In this document: in pieces, positions 1 through 8,110 of the stretch
Numbering within the stretch: the stretch's first letter is position 1
Layout of the letters: each line of letters begins with the position of its first letter
Assembly (NCBI GenBank): GCA_903906365.1
Contig: CAIVKC010000041.1
Span: 1 to 64,000 of the forward strand
DNA from: an uncultured Bacteroidota bacterium
GTDB lineage: Bacteria; Bacteroidota; Bacteroidia; Chitinophagales; Chitinophagaceae
DNA length: 64,000 nt
Direction of reading: 5' to 3'
Notes under the pieces: generated by a model
What the model saw: only the letters and a program-made list of their open reading frames with translations
Database searches by the model: none
Told to the model about the DNA's origin: nothing
Program-made: the position numbers and the translations under genes

Positions 1-386
1 AAATCCTTTACACGTTGTGCTCTTTCCGAGACATATTCCGTTACAATAGTTTGATATCGAAGGTCGATTTCCGCATTTGTTTGGTTAACAGCCAACTTCT
101 TTACATTTTGTGCTTTTACTAGTTGAATTTGTTCACACATGACTTTCGTAAAAACGTTCTTCATCATGGATTGGTACTTTGGTTGGTTTTTTGATGTCAT
201 TTGATTTAAAAACATTGCCGACTCGGTAATACTTTTACGTTCGTAGTTTTCCCAGGTTTTCCCGTGGTATTTCCGCGAGTCATGAGAAACTACGTACCCG
301 GTTGCTCGTAATGTTAATGGTTGAATTACAATAAATTTACGTTCGGTTTGCCGAATCTTTTTTGATATTTGATGAATTTCCGGACC
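1..386 (-). CDS. Unrecognised partial open frame at the window edge
   Basis: On the minus strand there is no stop for about 128 codons, from just after a TAA at 389-387 to the window edge, so the C-terminus is missing. The first in-frame ATG is at 215, giving about 71 codons; a longer form would need a non-ATG start. The translation is rich in Lys, Gln, Asn and Thr and repeats the tripeptide ERK about 34 residues apart (decamer TTTACGTTCG at 234-243 and 336-345 on the plus strand). Codon choice (many CAA, GTA, ATT) differs from the CAG- and CTG-preferring genes around it. I recognise no family. Random open frame, decayed gene or foreign DNA all remain possible. Confidence 0.35.
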
Positions 387-429
387 TTACATAAACCCAT
401 TACCCTTCATTTTTACAAACCAACTTGGT

Positions 430-1089
430 ATGACTGCTGAATTAGTAATCAAAGTAGCCATTGCAGATGATCACAAGATTTTCCGCGATGGCATCAGAAT
501 GGCCCTGAAAAACAAGGAATACCTCAAGATCCTGTGGGAGGCCGAAGACGGGCGCGATCTGATGCATAAAATGCAGATCAAACGACCCGATGTCCTGCTG
601 ATGGATATCCGGATGCCGGAAATTGACGGGATCAACGCGATCGGAATTCTGCGCAAAGAGTATGAGGAGGTGAAAATAATCGTGCTCACCATGTACGATG
701 ACCAGGAAATGATTTCAAAAATGATGGAACTCGGGGCCAATGCCTATCTGACCAAGACTACGGACCCGGAAGAAATATACCAGGCCATCCTGACCTGCAT
801 GAACGATGATTTTTATTTCAATGACCTGGTAAATAAGGCGGTACTCTCCAAACTTCAGACCAAAAGGCAGGTGCGGCAGTTCTATCCCAATCCTGTCAAG
901 TTTTCTGAAAAGGAGGTCCGGATTCTCAAATTGCTGGCCCAGGATAAGACCACCGAGGAAATTTCAAAGGAAGTCTTTCTCAGTCCCCGTACTATAGAAA
1001 CCATCAGACAGAATATGAAGACCAAAGTGGGGGCTAAGACCATCGCGGGGCTGATTATGTATGGTATGCGCAATAAACTCATTGACTAA
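430..1089 (+). CDS. NarL/FixJ-family response regulator (paralogue 1)
   Basis: Two-component response regulator of 219 residues. The N-terminal receiver domain (about 8-125) keeps the acidic pair D13/D14, the phospho-acceptor D59 (motif LLMDIRMP), T87 and K109. The C-terminal LuxR-type helix-turn-helix (about 157-216) contains SEKEVRILKLLA and SPRTIETIRQNMKTK. Phosphorylation would be expected to drive dimerisation and DNA binding. No histidine kinase is adjacent, so it is an orphan within this window. A close paralogue lies 0.7 kb downstream with the same architecture. The ATG start leaves the usual short lead before the first receiver strand. A strong intrinsic terminator follows, so it is probably monocistronic. 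Target genes cannot be read from the sequence. Confidence 0.9.
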   Translation: MTAELVIKVAIADDHKIFRDGIRMALKNKEYLKILWEAEDGRDLMHKMQIKRPDVLLMDIRMPEIDGINAIGILRKEYEEVKIIVLTMYDDQEMISKMMELGANAYLTKTTDPEEIYQAILTCMNDDFYFNDLVNKAVLSKLQTKRQVRQFYPNPVKFSEKEVRILKLLAQDKTTEEISKEVFLSPRTIETIRQNMKTKVGAKTIAGLIMYGMRNKLID

Positions 1090-1105
1090 AATAACCGGCA
1101 GGCTG

Positions 1106-1142
1106 AAAAAAAAGCGCATCCCCGGGGATGCGCTTTTTTTTT
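1106..1142 (+). terminator. Intrinsic terminator after first response regulator
   Basis: A perfect palindrome of 20 bases (1114-1133, centre CCCCGGGG) is flanked by eight A residues on the left and nine T residues on the right. It would terminate the upstream response regulator gene and could act in both directions. Confidence 0.9.
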
Positions 1143-1798
1143 GAAAGTGGTCCCGTGGTCAGGGACTGCGATTTCAGAGGATAAATGTTGTTGGGAATTA
1201 GGGTCAGCCAATCAGTTTTACAGCGGGTTGCGGCTTTTGTTTTCTAATAAGAACGGATAGGTTTGGGTTGTTTTAACTATAGGGTCAGTTTACTTACAAA
1301 CTGCGGCGGCCTGCAGTTTCCTTATTTTGGGGCGGCTTTTTCAGGGGACCGGATCTTTGGCTTTATTATTGTCATGCTGCCCTCGGCGGCACGGATATCA
1401 TATTCAAAAAGTTGTTTGACAATTGGACTTTACCTGGATTTCATAGCATATTGGAACTTCTTTCTGGACGGTAATACTTAGGACATTGGATGGTTGAGGC
1501 TGTTTACTCGTCAATCAACTTATGATACAAAAATAGGGGCGGGATCCATGGGCTCCAAGAGCATTACTGCCCTTTTTTAAGCATACAGTTTTTACTGACA
1601 GGATCGTATAAAAGCAGGAGATTATTACGGAAAAATACCCGAACAGGTTCGTATTTTCACCAAATTGAAATAGTTTTTAGTATAAGCCGAAAAAGAATAA
1701 TTTCGTAAATATCCTATGGTAACTTATGCAATTTTTCTTTTCTTTTGCAGTTAATTGAAAGTGATATCCATGAATTACAATCTGAAAAGTACAACCGT
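1143..1798. other. Gene-poor gap between the response regulators
   Basis: About 650 bases with no convincing gene. The only open frame of note (1263-1481, TTG start) has no recognisable domain and no promoter I can defend. A promoter-like TAATTTCG at 1698-1705, preceded by a T-run about 19 bases upstream, may drive the second regulator with a leader of roughly 85-90 bases. No tRNA or known RNA structure was seen. Confidence 0.4.
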
Positions 1799-2470
1799 AT
1801 GAAAAAACCCGAATTTGACAATGTCATAAAAGTGATCATTGCAGATGACCATGTTCTGTTCAGGGCAGGTGTCAAAACAGCCCTGTCCGTCAAAAAGGAT
1901 GTCGAACTGATTGCCGAGGCTGATAATGGCATGCAATTGTTGAACTTACTGAAGCATTTCGAACCCGATGTCATACTGCTGGATATTCAGATGCCCATCA
2001 TGGATGGCATCCAGACCCTTCCGGAGATCCGGAAATCCTACCCGCAGGTTAAGGTAATTATCCTTTCCATGCACAATGACCATTCCATGATATCCAAACT
2101 CATGGAAATAGGTGCAAACTCCTACCTTACCAAGAATTCGGACTCAGAAACCATTTATCAGGCCATCAAGACCTGCTATGAACAGGAGTTCTTCTTCAAT
2201 GAACTCACCAACAAAGCCCTGCTTACGGGATTAAGGACCAAGCGTTCCGATGTGGGTATGCCCCAGGACGTAAGCCTGACGGAAAAGGAACTGACGGTAC
2301 TTAAGCTGATGTGCGAGGAAAAGTCGACCAAGGAGATTGCAGATATCGTACTAATCAGCCCGCGTACCGTGGAGGCCATCCGCGACAAGCTCAAAACGAA
2401 AACGGGTTCCAAATCAATGGCCGGCCTGGTTATGTATGCAGTCAAAAACAGGATCATAGAACAACACTAA
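1799..2470 (+). CDS. NarL/FixJ-family response regulator (paralogue 2)
   Basis: Response regulator of 223 residues. The receiver domain carries D16/D17, phospho-acceptor D62 (motif ILLDIQMP), S90 and K112; the LuxR-type helix-turn-helix spans about 159-216 (TEKELTVLKLM, SPRTVEAIRDKLKTKTG). The frame continues upstream to a TTG at 1745, but the ATG at 1799 gives an N-terminus like the neighbouring paralogue, so I use it. The two regulators align along their whole length, indicating duplication, yet each has its own terminator and they are 0.7 kb apart, which suggests independent control. No partner kinase is nearby. Confidence 0.9.
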   Translation: MKKPEFDNVIKVIIADDHVLFRAGVKTALSVKKDVELIAEADNGMQLLNLLKHFEPDVILLDIQMPIMDGIQTLPEIRKSYPQVKVIILSMHNDHSMISKLMEIGANSYLTKNSDSETIYQAIKTCYEQEFFFNELTNKALLTGLRTKRSDVGMPQDVSLTEKELTVLKLMCEEKSTKEIADIVLISPRTVEAIRDKLKTKTGSKSMAGLVMYAVKNRIIEQH

Positions 2471-2492
2471 AAGCGCTGACATATTTTCCGCC

Positions 2493-2526
2493 AAAAAGCC
2501 CTGGTCAATCCGGGGCTTTTAATTTT
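2493..2526 (+). terminator. Intrinsic terminator after second response regulator
   Basis: Stem AAAAGCCC (2494-2501) pairs with GGGCTTTT (2513-2520) across an 11-base loop, followed by a T-rich stretch. Confidence 0.75.
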
Positions 2527-2548
2527 ACATAAAGCCAAATCAGGGGCC

Positions 2549-3394
2549 ATGACTCAGACCTATATAAACCACAACGGATCTGTCATAAAATCAGATCAGA
2601 CCATCGTCACAGCTGAAAACCGGGGATTGCGCTACGGGGACGGACTCTTTGAGACCATGCGGGTTTCAGAGGGGGTCATCAGGCTCGCATCCCTGCATTT
2701 TGAGCGGCTCCTGGAAGGCTGCCGCAGGCTTAAATTCGAGCTCCCGGCATTGTTTTCACCGGAAAACCTGGGTTCCCAAATCCTGGCACTTTGCCACAGG
2801 AATGGCCACCTCCGTTCTGCACGCGTGCGGCTGATGGTGTTCCGGGGAGAGGGCGGACTCTACGATCCCGTGTCCCTGCGTCCCCACTATGTCATCCAAA
2901 CCTGGGCGCTTCCTGTGGCAGGCAGGGATATTCACGAAAACGGGCTGGTGACGGCCATTTTTGAGGACGGAAGAAAGGCCTGCGACCAATTCAGCAACCT
3001 GAAATCCTCCAGCTTTTTACTCTACGCCATGGCAGCGCTCCATGCCCGGGAAAACAGGCTCAATGATGTCCTGATCCTCAATAGCCACGACCGGATCTGT
3101 GAATCCACCATCGCCAATATCTTTTGGGTGAAAGAGGGCCTGATTCATACCCCCCCGTTGACAGAGGGCTGCGTGGCCGGTGTCATGCGCAATTTCATAT
3201 TCCGCCTGGCTTCATCCCTGAACATCCCGATCTCAGAGGACATCCTGCATCCGGAGGACCTCTCGGGCGCTTCAGAAGTATTTCTGACCAATGCCATACA
3301 GGGCATCAGATGGATTTACCGGTTGGAGGACCATACATTTAGCAATCAATTCAGTCGTGACCTTTACCGCAAAGTCATGGAAAATATTTTCTGA
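2549..3394 (+). CDS. Class IV PLP aminotransferase
   Basis: Fold-type IV pyridoxal-phosphate enzyme of 281 residues, the family that includes branched-chain aminotransferase, D-amino-acid aminotransferase and aminodeoxychorismate lyase. The sequence shows the family N-terminal motif (GLRYGDGLFET, 26-36), the likely PLP lysine K152 in SNLKSSS, and the conserved ICESTIANIFW block at 183-193 with E185 behind the cofactor. Substrate cannot be assigned from sequence. The length and the GDGLFET motif fit either an IlvE-like or a PabC-like enzyme, but no pab or ilv gene is adjacent. The photolyase gene follows after 54 bases in the same direction and may be cotranscribed. Confidence 0.82.
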   Translation: MTQTYINHNGSVIKSDQTIVTAENRGLRYGDGLFETMRVSEGVIRLASLHFERLLEGCRRLKFELPALFSPENLGSQILALCHRNGHLRSARVRLMVFRGEGGLYDPVSLRPHYVIQTWALPVAGRDIHENGLVTAIFEDGRKACDQFSNLKSSSFLLYAMAALHARENRLNDVLILNSHDRICESTIANIFWVKEGLIHTPPLTEGCVAGVMRNFIFRLASSLNIPISEDILHPEDLSGASEVFLTNAIQGIRWIYRLEDHTFSNQFSRDLYRKVMENIF

Positions 3395-3448
3395 AACGGT
3401 CAACTTTAGGGAATCCCCGTTGTTTATCCGCTTTTAAAACAGGACAAG

Positions 3449-4756
3449 ATGCTTCCTTTGGTAAATATCTTCTGGTTTAGGAGAGATCTTCGCCTTCATG
3501 ATAACGCAGCCCTTTTTCAGGCGCTCCAAAGCGGTCGTCCCGTAGTACCGGTATTTATTTTTGACCCGGAAATACTTGACAGGCTTGAGGACAGGCAAGA
3601 CCGGCGGGTGGAATTCATTCATGCGGCCCTCGGGGAAATCCAGGCTGAACTGGCAGGGGTTGGGGCTTCCCTGGAAGTATTTCACGGTACCGTTCCCGGT
3701 GTGTTCTCCAACCTGCTGGGCAGGTATTCGGTTGACCGGGTGTTTGCCAACCATGACTATGAACCCTATGCCCGCACCAGGGACGCCGGGATAAACAAAC
3801 TGCTGTTATCCTCCGGGGCCGCACTGGTGACCTGTAAGGACCAGGTGATCTTTGAAAAGGAGGAAGTGGTTAAAGAGGATGGCCGGCCCTATACGGTATT
3901 TACCCCCTACAGCAAAAAATGGAAAAGCCAGCTGCAGGCCCCCATGCTTAAAAGATATCCAACCCGGGAATTGTTTGACCGCTTTTACAGGCAGCCTGCC
4001 AGACCGCTGCCTTCCCTGGCCGATATCGGATTCCAGGCAGTGGATAAGCCTTTTCCTTCCAGACAGCTCCGGGAAGACATCATCCGGAAATACGACAGGC
4101 AACGCGATTTTCCGGCCTTGGAAGGCACTTCAAAAATGGGGGTTCATCTCCGCTTTGGAACCGTCAGCATCAGGGAACTGGCAGAAAGGGCCCTGGCCCT
4201 GAATGCAGTCTATCTCAACGAACTGATTTGGCGCGATTTTTACCATGCCATTCTCTGGCATTTTCCCCAGGTAGGGGAGGGCAAATCATTCAAGCCGGAA
4301 TATGACTGGATCAAATGGCGAAACAATGAGGAGGAATTTGAGCGCTGGTGCCGGGGCAACACGGGATACCCGATCGTGGATGCAGGCATGCGGGAGCTCA
4401 ATGAAACCGGCTACATGCATAACCGGGTGAGGATGGTGGTAGCCTCCTTTCTTACCAAGCACCTGCTCATTGACTGGCGCTGGGGGGAAGCTTATTTTGC
4501 CAGGAAACTGCTGGATTTCGACCTGGCAGCCAATAACGGGGGCTGGCAGTGGGCAGCAGGAAGCGGCTGCGACGCCGCACCTTACTTCCGTATTTTCAAC
4601 CCCTACCTGCAGACGCAGAAATTTGATGCCGGGCTAAACTATATACGCAAGTGGGTGCCGGAACTGGAAACATTCGCTTATCCCGGACCAATGGTGGACC
4701 ATGATCTGGCCCGCAAGCGGGCCCTGGAGGTTTATGGTGCGGCGCTCAGGAAATGA
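3449..4756 (+). CDS. phrB: Deoxyribodipyrimidine photolyase (cryptochrome/photolyase family)
   Basis: Light-driven repair of cyclobutane pyrimidine dimers, with a C-terminal FAD domain and an N-terminal antenna-binding Rossmann domain. At 435 residues it is a little short of the classical enzyme. Visible signatures are the start FWFRRDLRLHDN (8-19), NELIWRDFYHAILW (257-270), HNRVRMVVASFLTKH (324-338) and the FAD block NNGGWQWAAGSGCDAAPYF (362-380). The usual STGT segment reads GSGC here, a variant I associate with several non-enterobacterial photolyases. W343 and W366 are candidates for the electron-transfer chain. It meets mqnD tail to tail with no gap. Repair activity is inferred; a cryptochrome-like signalling role cannot be excluded. 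Confidence 0.92.
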   Translation: MLPLVNIFWFRRDLRLHDNAALFQALQSGRPVVPVFIFDPEILDRLEDRQDRRVEFIHAALGEIQAELAGVGASLEVFHGTVPGVFSNLLGRYSVDRVFANHDYEPYARTRDAGINKLLLSSGAALVTCKDQVIFEKEEVVKEDGRPYTVFTPYSKKWKSQLQAPMLKRYPTRELFDRFYRQPARPLPSLADIGFQAVDKPFPSRQLREDIIRKYDRQRDFPALEGTSKMGVHLRFGTVSIRELAERALALNAVYLNELIWRDFYHAILWHFPQVGEGKSFKPEYDWIKWRNNEEEFERWCRGNTGYPIVDAGMRELNETGYMHNRVRMVVASFLTKHLLIDWRWGEAYFARKLLDFDLAANNGGWQWAAGSGCDAAPYFRIFNPYLQTQKFDAGLNYIRKWVPELETFAYPGPMVDHDLARKRALEVYGAALRK

Positions 4757-5587
4757 TCAGGCCATAAAAGATACGGCGGTTGTATTCTCCTGGGGATGCA
4801 GGTCGGCAAATACCTCCATGAGCTTTTGAACGGCTTTTCTGCCTTCCGGTCCCAGGGCAAGGGTGTAATTGTTTACATAGAGGTCAATATGCTGGCGCAT
4901 GACCCCTTCCTCCATTTCCTGCGCATGTTGGTGAACGTAAGGGGACAGTTCAGGATAGTTTGAAAAGGCAAACTCCACACTGGACCTTATCAGATCATTC
5001 ACCTTTTGGACCAGATCAGCCGGATGCCTTTGATGCATGATAATGCCGCCCAGCGGAATGGGACATCCCGTTTTTTCCTCCCAGTATTCACCCAGATCAG
5101 CCAGTTTGACAAGGCCTTTTTGCTGGTAAGTGAAACGATTTTCATGGATGATCACACCGCAATCCACGGCCCCGGACAGGACGGAGGCCTCAATGTCTGA
5201 AAAAACCATGAATTTCTTGGCTACCGCCCTGGGGTATGCCAGCGAGAAGAGCAGATGGGCCGTGGTGTTGACGCCCGGTATTGCAACCAGGCAATCTGCC
5301 ACCTTTTCTTCGGCAATGGGTTGGCCTGCGATGAGCAGGGGGCCCACTCCCTTGCCAAGTGCCCCCCCCGCTTCGAGCAGCCGGTAATGCCCGGTCACTT
5401 CGGGCAACACCCCGTAACTGATCTTGGTAATATCCAGGCGCTGGGCTACCGCCCACTGATTCAGGGTCTGGACGTCTTCCAGCTGCGCTTCAAACTCAAT
5501 GCCCGCCGTATCGATTTTCTGATTGACCAGGGCATCAAAAATAAAGGTATCATTTGGGCATGGGCTAAATCCTAAAGTCAGTTTCAT
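4757..5587 (-). CDS. mqnD: 1,4-dihydroxy-6-naphthoate synthase (MqnD)
   Basis: Enzyme of the futalosine route to menaquinone. It converts cyclic dehypoxanthine futalosine into 1,4-dihydroxy-6-naphthoate in the cytoplasm. The 276-residue protein has the periplasmic-binding-protein-like fold of the MqnA/MqnD family, with the characteristic start LGFSPCPNDTFIFDAL (5-20) followed by DITKISYGVLPEV, as expected for MqnD rather than MqnA. It is the downstream partner of mqnB and overlaps it by 23 bases, so the two are probably translated together. The other route enzymes are not in this window. Confidence 0.93.
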   Translation of the reverse strand: MKLTLGFSPCPNDTFIFDALVNQKIDTAGIEFEAQLEDVQTLNQWAVAQRLDITKISYGVLPEVTGHYRLLEAGGALGKGVGPLLIAGQPIAEEKVADCLVAIPGVNTTAHLLFSLAYPRAVAKKFMVFSDIEASVLSGAVDCGVIIHENRFTYQQKGLVKLADLGEYWEEKTGCPIPLGGIIMHQRHPADLVQKVNDLIRSSVEFAFSNYPELSPYVHQHAQEMEEGVMRQHIDLYVNNYTLALGPEGRKAVQKLMEVFADLHPQENTTAVSFMA

Positions 5588-6245
5588 CGAAAGGTTCCAG
5601 TAATTTGATGAGTGAAATAAGTTGTTCGTTCAGGTTCCCGACCGCCAGAGGAATATTCCATTGGGATTTGTCGCGCTGGCCCACCTCATTGGAGACGGCG
5701 CGCAGTTGCAAAAAAGGAAGTCCGCCCAGCAGGCATACATAGTGAAAGGCCGCGCCTTCCATGGATTCAATCACCGGATCAAAATGCTGCTTATACCAGC
5801 TGATTTTCTCCCGGCTTGTGGTGATTTCATTTACACTGGCTCCCCTTACAGACTCCAGGGGAAGAAGGGAGCGGAGCCGGGTATATGGATTGGGCAGGGC
5901 GCCTCCCAGGTAGGGAGCCTGGTCCGGGGCTGCAAAACCAAGGTCGAAAACGCTGCGGAATCCATGGTTCTCCCATACCCCCTGATCACCGATCCTGTCT
6001 TCTGCTACCTGGTAGACTGTGCCGGGCCGGCAGGAACGGAAACTGCCTGCTATCCCGGCCTGTATAAGGAGGTCCGGCCGGTTTTTGGCTGTCTCCGCCA
6101 TCAGTGAATGGGTGGTGGCTACCAGGCCAACCCCGGTTATCAGCCATTGTACCCTGTGCCTTCCCGGAGGAACCCCGCCTTTGCCGCACCAATCGATCAG
6201 GGGACGGATTTCCAGTTCCGTGGCGGCCGTAATAAGGATATGCAT
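5565..6245 (-). CDS. mqnB: Futalosine hydrolase (MqnB)
   Basis: Nucleoside hydrolase/phosphorylase-fold enzyme that removes hypoxanthine from futalosine in menaquinone synthesis. I start at the ATG at 6245, giving MHILITAATELEIRPL; the frame extends 42 codons upstream but that part does not look like protein. Family features include ITGVGLVATTHSL, LLIQAGIAGSF, the specificity and catalytic segment ESMEGAAFHYVC, and LRAVSNEVGQRD near the C-terminus. Length is 226 residues, normal for MqnB. The gene overlaps mqnD downstream and is divergent from the first PTPS gene; the 84 bases between them must hold both promoters. GATATTTG, close to the Bacteroidota -7 box, sits four bases before its ATG. 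Confidence 0.9.
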   Translation of the reverse strand: MHILITAATELEIRPLIDWCGKGGVPPGRHRVQWLITGVGLVATTHSLMAETAKNRPDLLIQAGIAGSFRSCRPGTVYQVAEDRIGDQGVWENHGFRSVFDLGFAAPDQAPYLGGALPNPYTRLRSLLPLESVRGASVNEITTSREKISWYKQHFDPVIESMEGAAFHYVCLLGGLPFLQLRAVSNEVGQRDKSQWNIPLAVGNLNEQLISLIKLLEPFDETDFRI

Positions 6246-6283
6246 CCTGCAAATATCAGTAATCCCCATTAATTCCGGCCTCC

Positions 6284-6313
6284 TTGACTTTACTGGGCGA
6301 AGCATTACCTTTG
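6284..6313 (+). promoter_or_regulatory. Bacteroidota-type promoter for first PTPS gene
   Basis: TTG at 6284-6286, a 19-base spacer and TACCTTTG at 6306-6313 match the Bacteroidota sigma-A promoter form. The expected start of transcription is about 10 bases before the ATG at 6330. Assigned by eye only. Confidence 0.55.
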
Positions 6314-6329
6314 CGGAAATTTTACCGTG

Positions 6330-6740
6330 ATGGTGTATCTGACGCGTGTCGAGCATTTCAACGCCGCACATAAGTTATACAACCCGGCCTGGAGCAGGGA
6401 AAAAAACGAACAGGTATTTGGGAAATGCGCCAATGAAAACTGGCATGGACATAACTATGAACTCTATGTCACCATCAAGGGCCAGCCCCATCCGGATACC
6501 GGGTTTCTTTTTGATGTCAAAAAGCTCGGGGAGATCATACGGGAAACCATTATAGAAAAACTGGACCATAAGAACCTGAATATGGATGTGGACTTCATGC
6601 AGGGCAGGATGTGCTCAACCGAAAACCTGGTAATGGGAATCTGGGGTGAGCTAAAGGCCTGCCTGCCTGCCGGAGTGCAGCTGCACGCCATTAAATTGTA
6701 CGAAACACCCCGAATCTACGTGGAGTATTTCGGGGAATAA
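6330..6740 (+). CDS. 6-pyruvoyl-tetrahydropterin synthase / QueD family protein (paralogue 1)
   Basis: Pterin enzyme that acts on 7,8-dihydroneopterin triphosphate: PTPS in biopterin synthesis, or QueD (6-carboxy-tetrahydropterin synthase) in queuosine synthesis. The 136-residue protein keeps the zinc histidines H14, H39 and H41 (FNAAHK and WHGHNY), the catalytic cysteine C33 in GKCANENWHGH, D79-H80 in LDHKNLN, and E125 in KLYET. A GTG three bases upstream is in frame, but the ATG at 6330 is preferred. A second homologue follows 184 bases downstream and then folE, whose product makes the shared substrate. Which branch (queuosine, biopterin or folate-related) it serves is open. Confidence 0.88.
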   Translation: MVYLTRVEHFNAAHKLYNPAWSREKNEQVFGKCANENWHGHNYELYVTIKGQPHPDTGFLFDVKKLGEIIRETIIEKLDHKNLNMDVDFMQGRMCSTENLVMGIWGELKACLPAGVQLHAIKLYETPRIYVEYFGE

Positions 6741-6924
6741 TTTACCCGGCAAAGAACAAATTCCATATTACCCTGTTATTATATCCCATTACCCTTTTTT
6801 GCAGTGCAGGACCTAGTTGGTGCCAAAGGACGGAGGATCCCTGTTACTGATTTCGGATCCCCTGCGGATGGGGAAGCAACAAAGAACCCGCGGAAAGCAG
6901 GTGGAATAGCGTTATTTTTCAGTT

Positions 6925-7341
6925 ATGAGCAACCATAAAGTAGCTGTTTTCAGGAAGGAACACTTTAATGCGGCACACCGGCTTTACAACCCTGCCTGGA
7001 CCGACGAGCAGAACAGGGAAGTTTTCGGAAAGTGCAGCAATCCCAATTACCATGGTCATAATTATGATCTGGAAGTCAGGGTTGCCGGGGTGCCGGATCC
7101 CCGGACCGGTTACGTGCTGGATATGAAGATACTTTCCGATATCATCGGGGAGTATGTGCTGGAGCCTTTTGATCACAAGAACCTGAACCTGGATACCGAT
7201 TATTTTAAAAACCTGAACCCCACCGCAGAAAATATTGTGGTCGTGATTTATGACATTCTGCGCGCAAGGATTGACCAGGCACTTGACCTGCGGGTCAGGC
7301 TTTATGAAACGGAAAGGAATTTCGTAGAATACCCGGCCTGA
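6925..7341 (+). CDS. 6-pyruvoyl-tetrahydropterin synthase / QueD family protein (paralogue 2)
   Basis: Second PTPS-family protein, 138 residues, with all catalytic features kept: zinc histidines H18, H43, H45 (FNAAHR, YHGHNY), C37 in GKCSNPNYHGH, D83-H84 in FDHKNLNLD and E128 in RLYETE. Its layout matches the upstream paralogue from end to end, pointing to tandem duplication. Retention of a complete active site in both argues for two distinct roles, for example one in queuosine and one in a reduced-pterin cofactor. TATTTTTC ends four bases before the ATG and resembles a -7 promoter box, so the message may be nearly leaderless. folE lies 95 bases downstream. Confidence 0.88.
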   Translation: MSNHKVAVFRKEHFNAAHRLYNPAWTDEQNREVFGKCSNPNYHGHNYDLEVRVAGVPDPRTGYVLDMKILSDIIGEYVLEPFDHKNLNLDTDYFKNLNPTAENIVVVIYDILRARIDQALDLRVRLYETERNFVEYPA

Positions 7342-7436
7342 TAAAAGGCATTAACCGTGCTGATGCACCTTGGCCTCAGACCGGATTTCCTGCAGCCGGA
7401 ACAACACAATTTTAAAATCAACAAACGCAAAGATTC

Positions 7437-8033
7437 ATGGCATATAAAAAAATAGAGCATTATGATGAAAAGGTGACTGCTGACCTTACCCTGAATTACA
7501 GGGACTGTCTCACCCTGCTTGGCGAAGACCCCCAGCGGGAGGGATTGCTCAAGACCCCGGAAAGGGTGGCAAAATCCATGCAGTTCCTCACCCAGGGCTA
7601 TTACCTGGATCCCAAATCCATTCTCAATGCAGCAAAATTCCACGAAGACGTCAATGAAATGGTCATCGTAAAGGATATCGAAATTTACAGCATGTGCGAA
7701 CATCACATGCTTCCTTTCTTCGGCAAGGCCCATGTGGCCTACATTCCCAATGGCTGGATCACCGGCCTGAGTAAAATTGCCCGGGTCGTGGATACCTATG
7801 CGCGCAGGCTCCAGGTGCAGGAAAGACTCACCACCCAGATCCTCGATATTATCAAAGAAACCCTTGATCCCCTGGGCGTCGCGGTGGTTATTGAAGCTTC
7901 TCACCTGTGTATGATGATGCGGGGGGTACAGAAGCAAAACTCGGTTACCACTACTTCTGCTTTTTGGGGGGAATTTGAAAAAAATGAAACACGCAGCGAG
8001 TTTACCAAACTGATTTCTTCCAGCCTGCACTGA
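7437..8033 (+). CDS. folE: GTP cyclohydrolase I (FolE)
   Basis: Converts GTP to 7,8-dihydroneopterin triphosphate, the entry step for folate, biopterin and queuosine and the substrate of the two PTPS-type enzymes encoded just upstream. The 198-residue protein shows the helical N-terminal half and the zinc and catalytic region [20 protein letters not shown] (85-104), with zinc ligands C87, H90 and C158 ([10 protein letters not shown]). [12 protein letters not shown] near the C-terminus is typical. The order PTPS-PTPS-folE forms a coherent pterin block. A hairpin with a T-run ends the unit before fabD. Confidence 0.95.
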   Translation: MAYKKIEHYDEKVTADLTLNYRDCLTLLGEDPQREGLLKTPERVAKSMQFLTQGYYLDPKSILNAAKFHEDVNEMVIVKDIEIYSMCEHHMLPFFGKAHVAYIPNGWITGLSKIARVVDTYARRLQVQERLTTQILDIIKETLDPLGVAVVIEASHLCMMMRGVQKQNSVTTTSAFWGEFEKNETRSEFTKLISSSLH

Positions 8034-8053
8034 TAATGTTTTCAGCGGGTAAA

Positions 8054-8108
8054 ATGCCACAAAGATTTTCTTTTTTGAATGAGGTCTTTGTGGCATATTT
8101 GTTTTTTT
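8054..8108 (+). terminator. Intrinsic terminator after folE
   Basis: A perfect 12-base stem (8054-8065 with 8085-8096, ATGCCACAAAGA) encloses a 19-base loop and is followed by ATTTG and seven T residues. It separates the pterin block from fabD, whose ATG follows within a few bases. Confidence 0.8.
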
Positions 8109-8110
8109 AA

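Noticed and set aside
1263-1481. 72-codon open frame between the response regulators
   Set aside because: TTG start, no domain, no supporting promoter or conserved pattern; most likely chance.
3434-3754. Open frames on the opposite strand of the photolyase and other genes
   Set aside because: They mirror the codon structure of the real genes and show no domain of their own.
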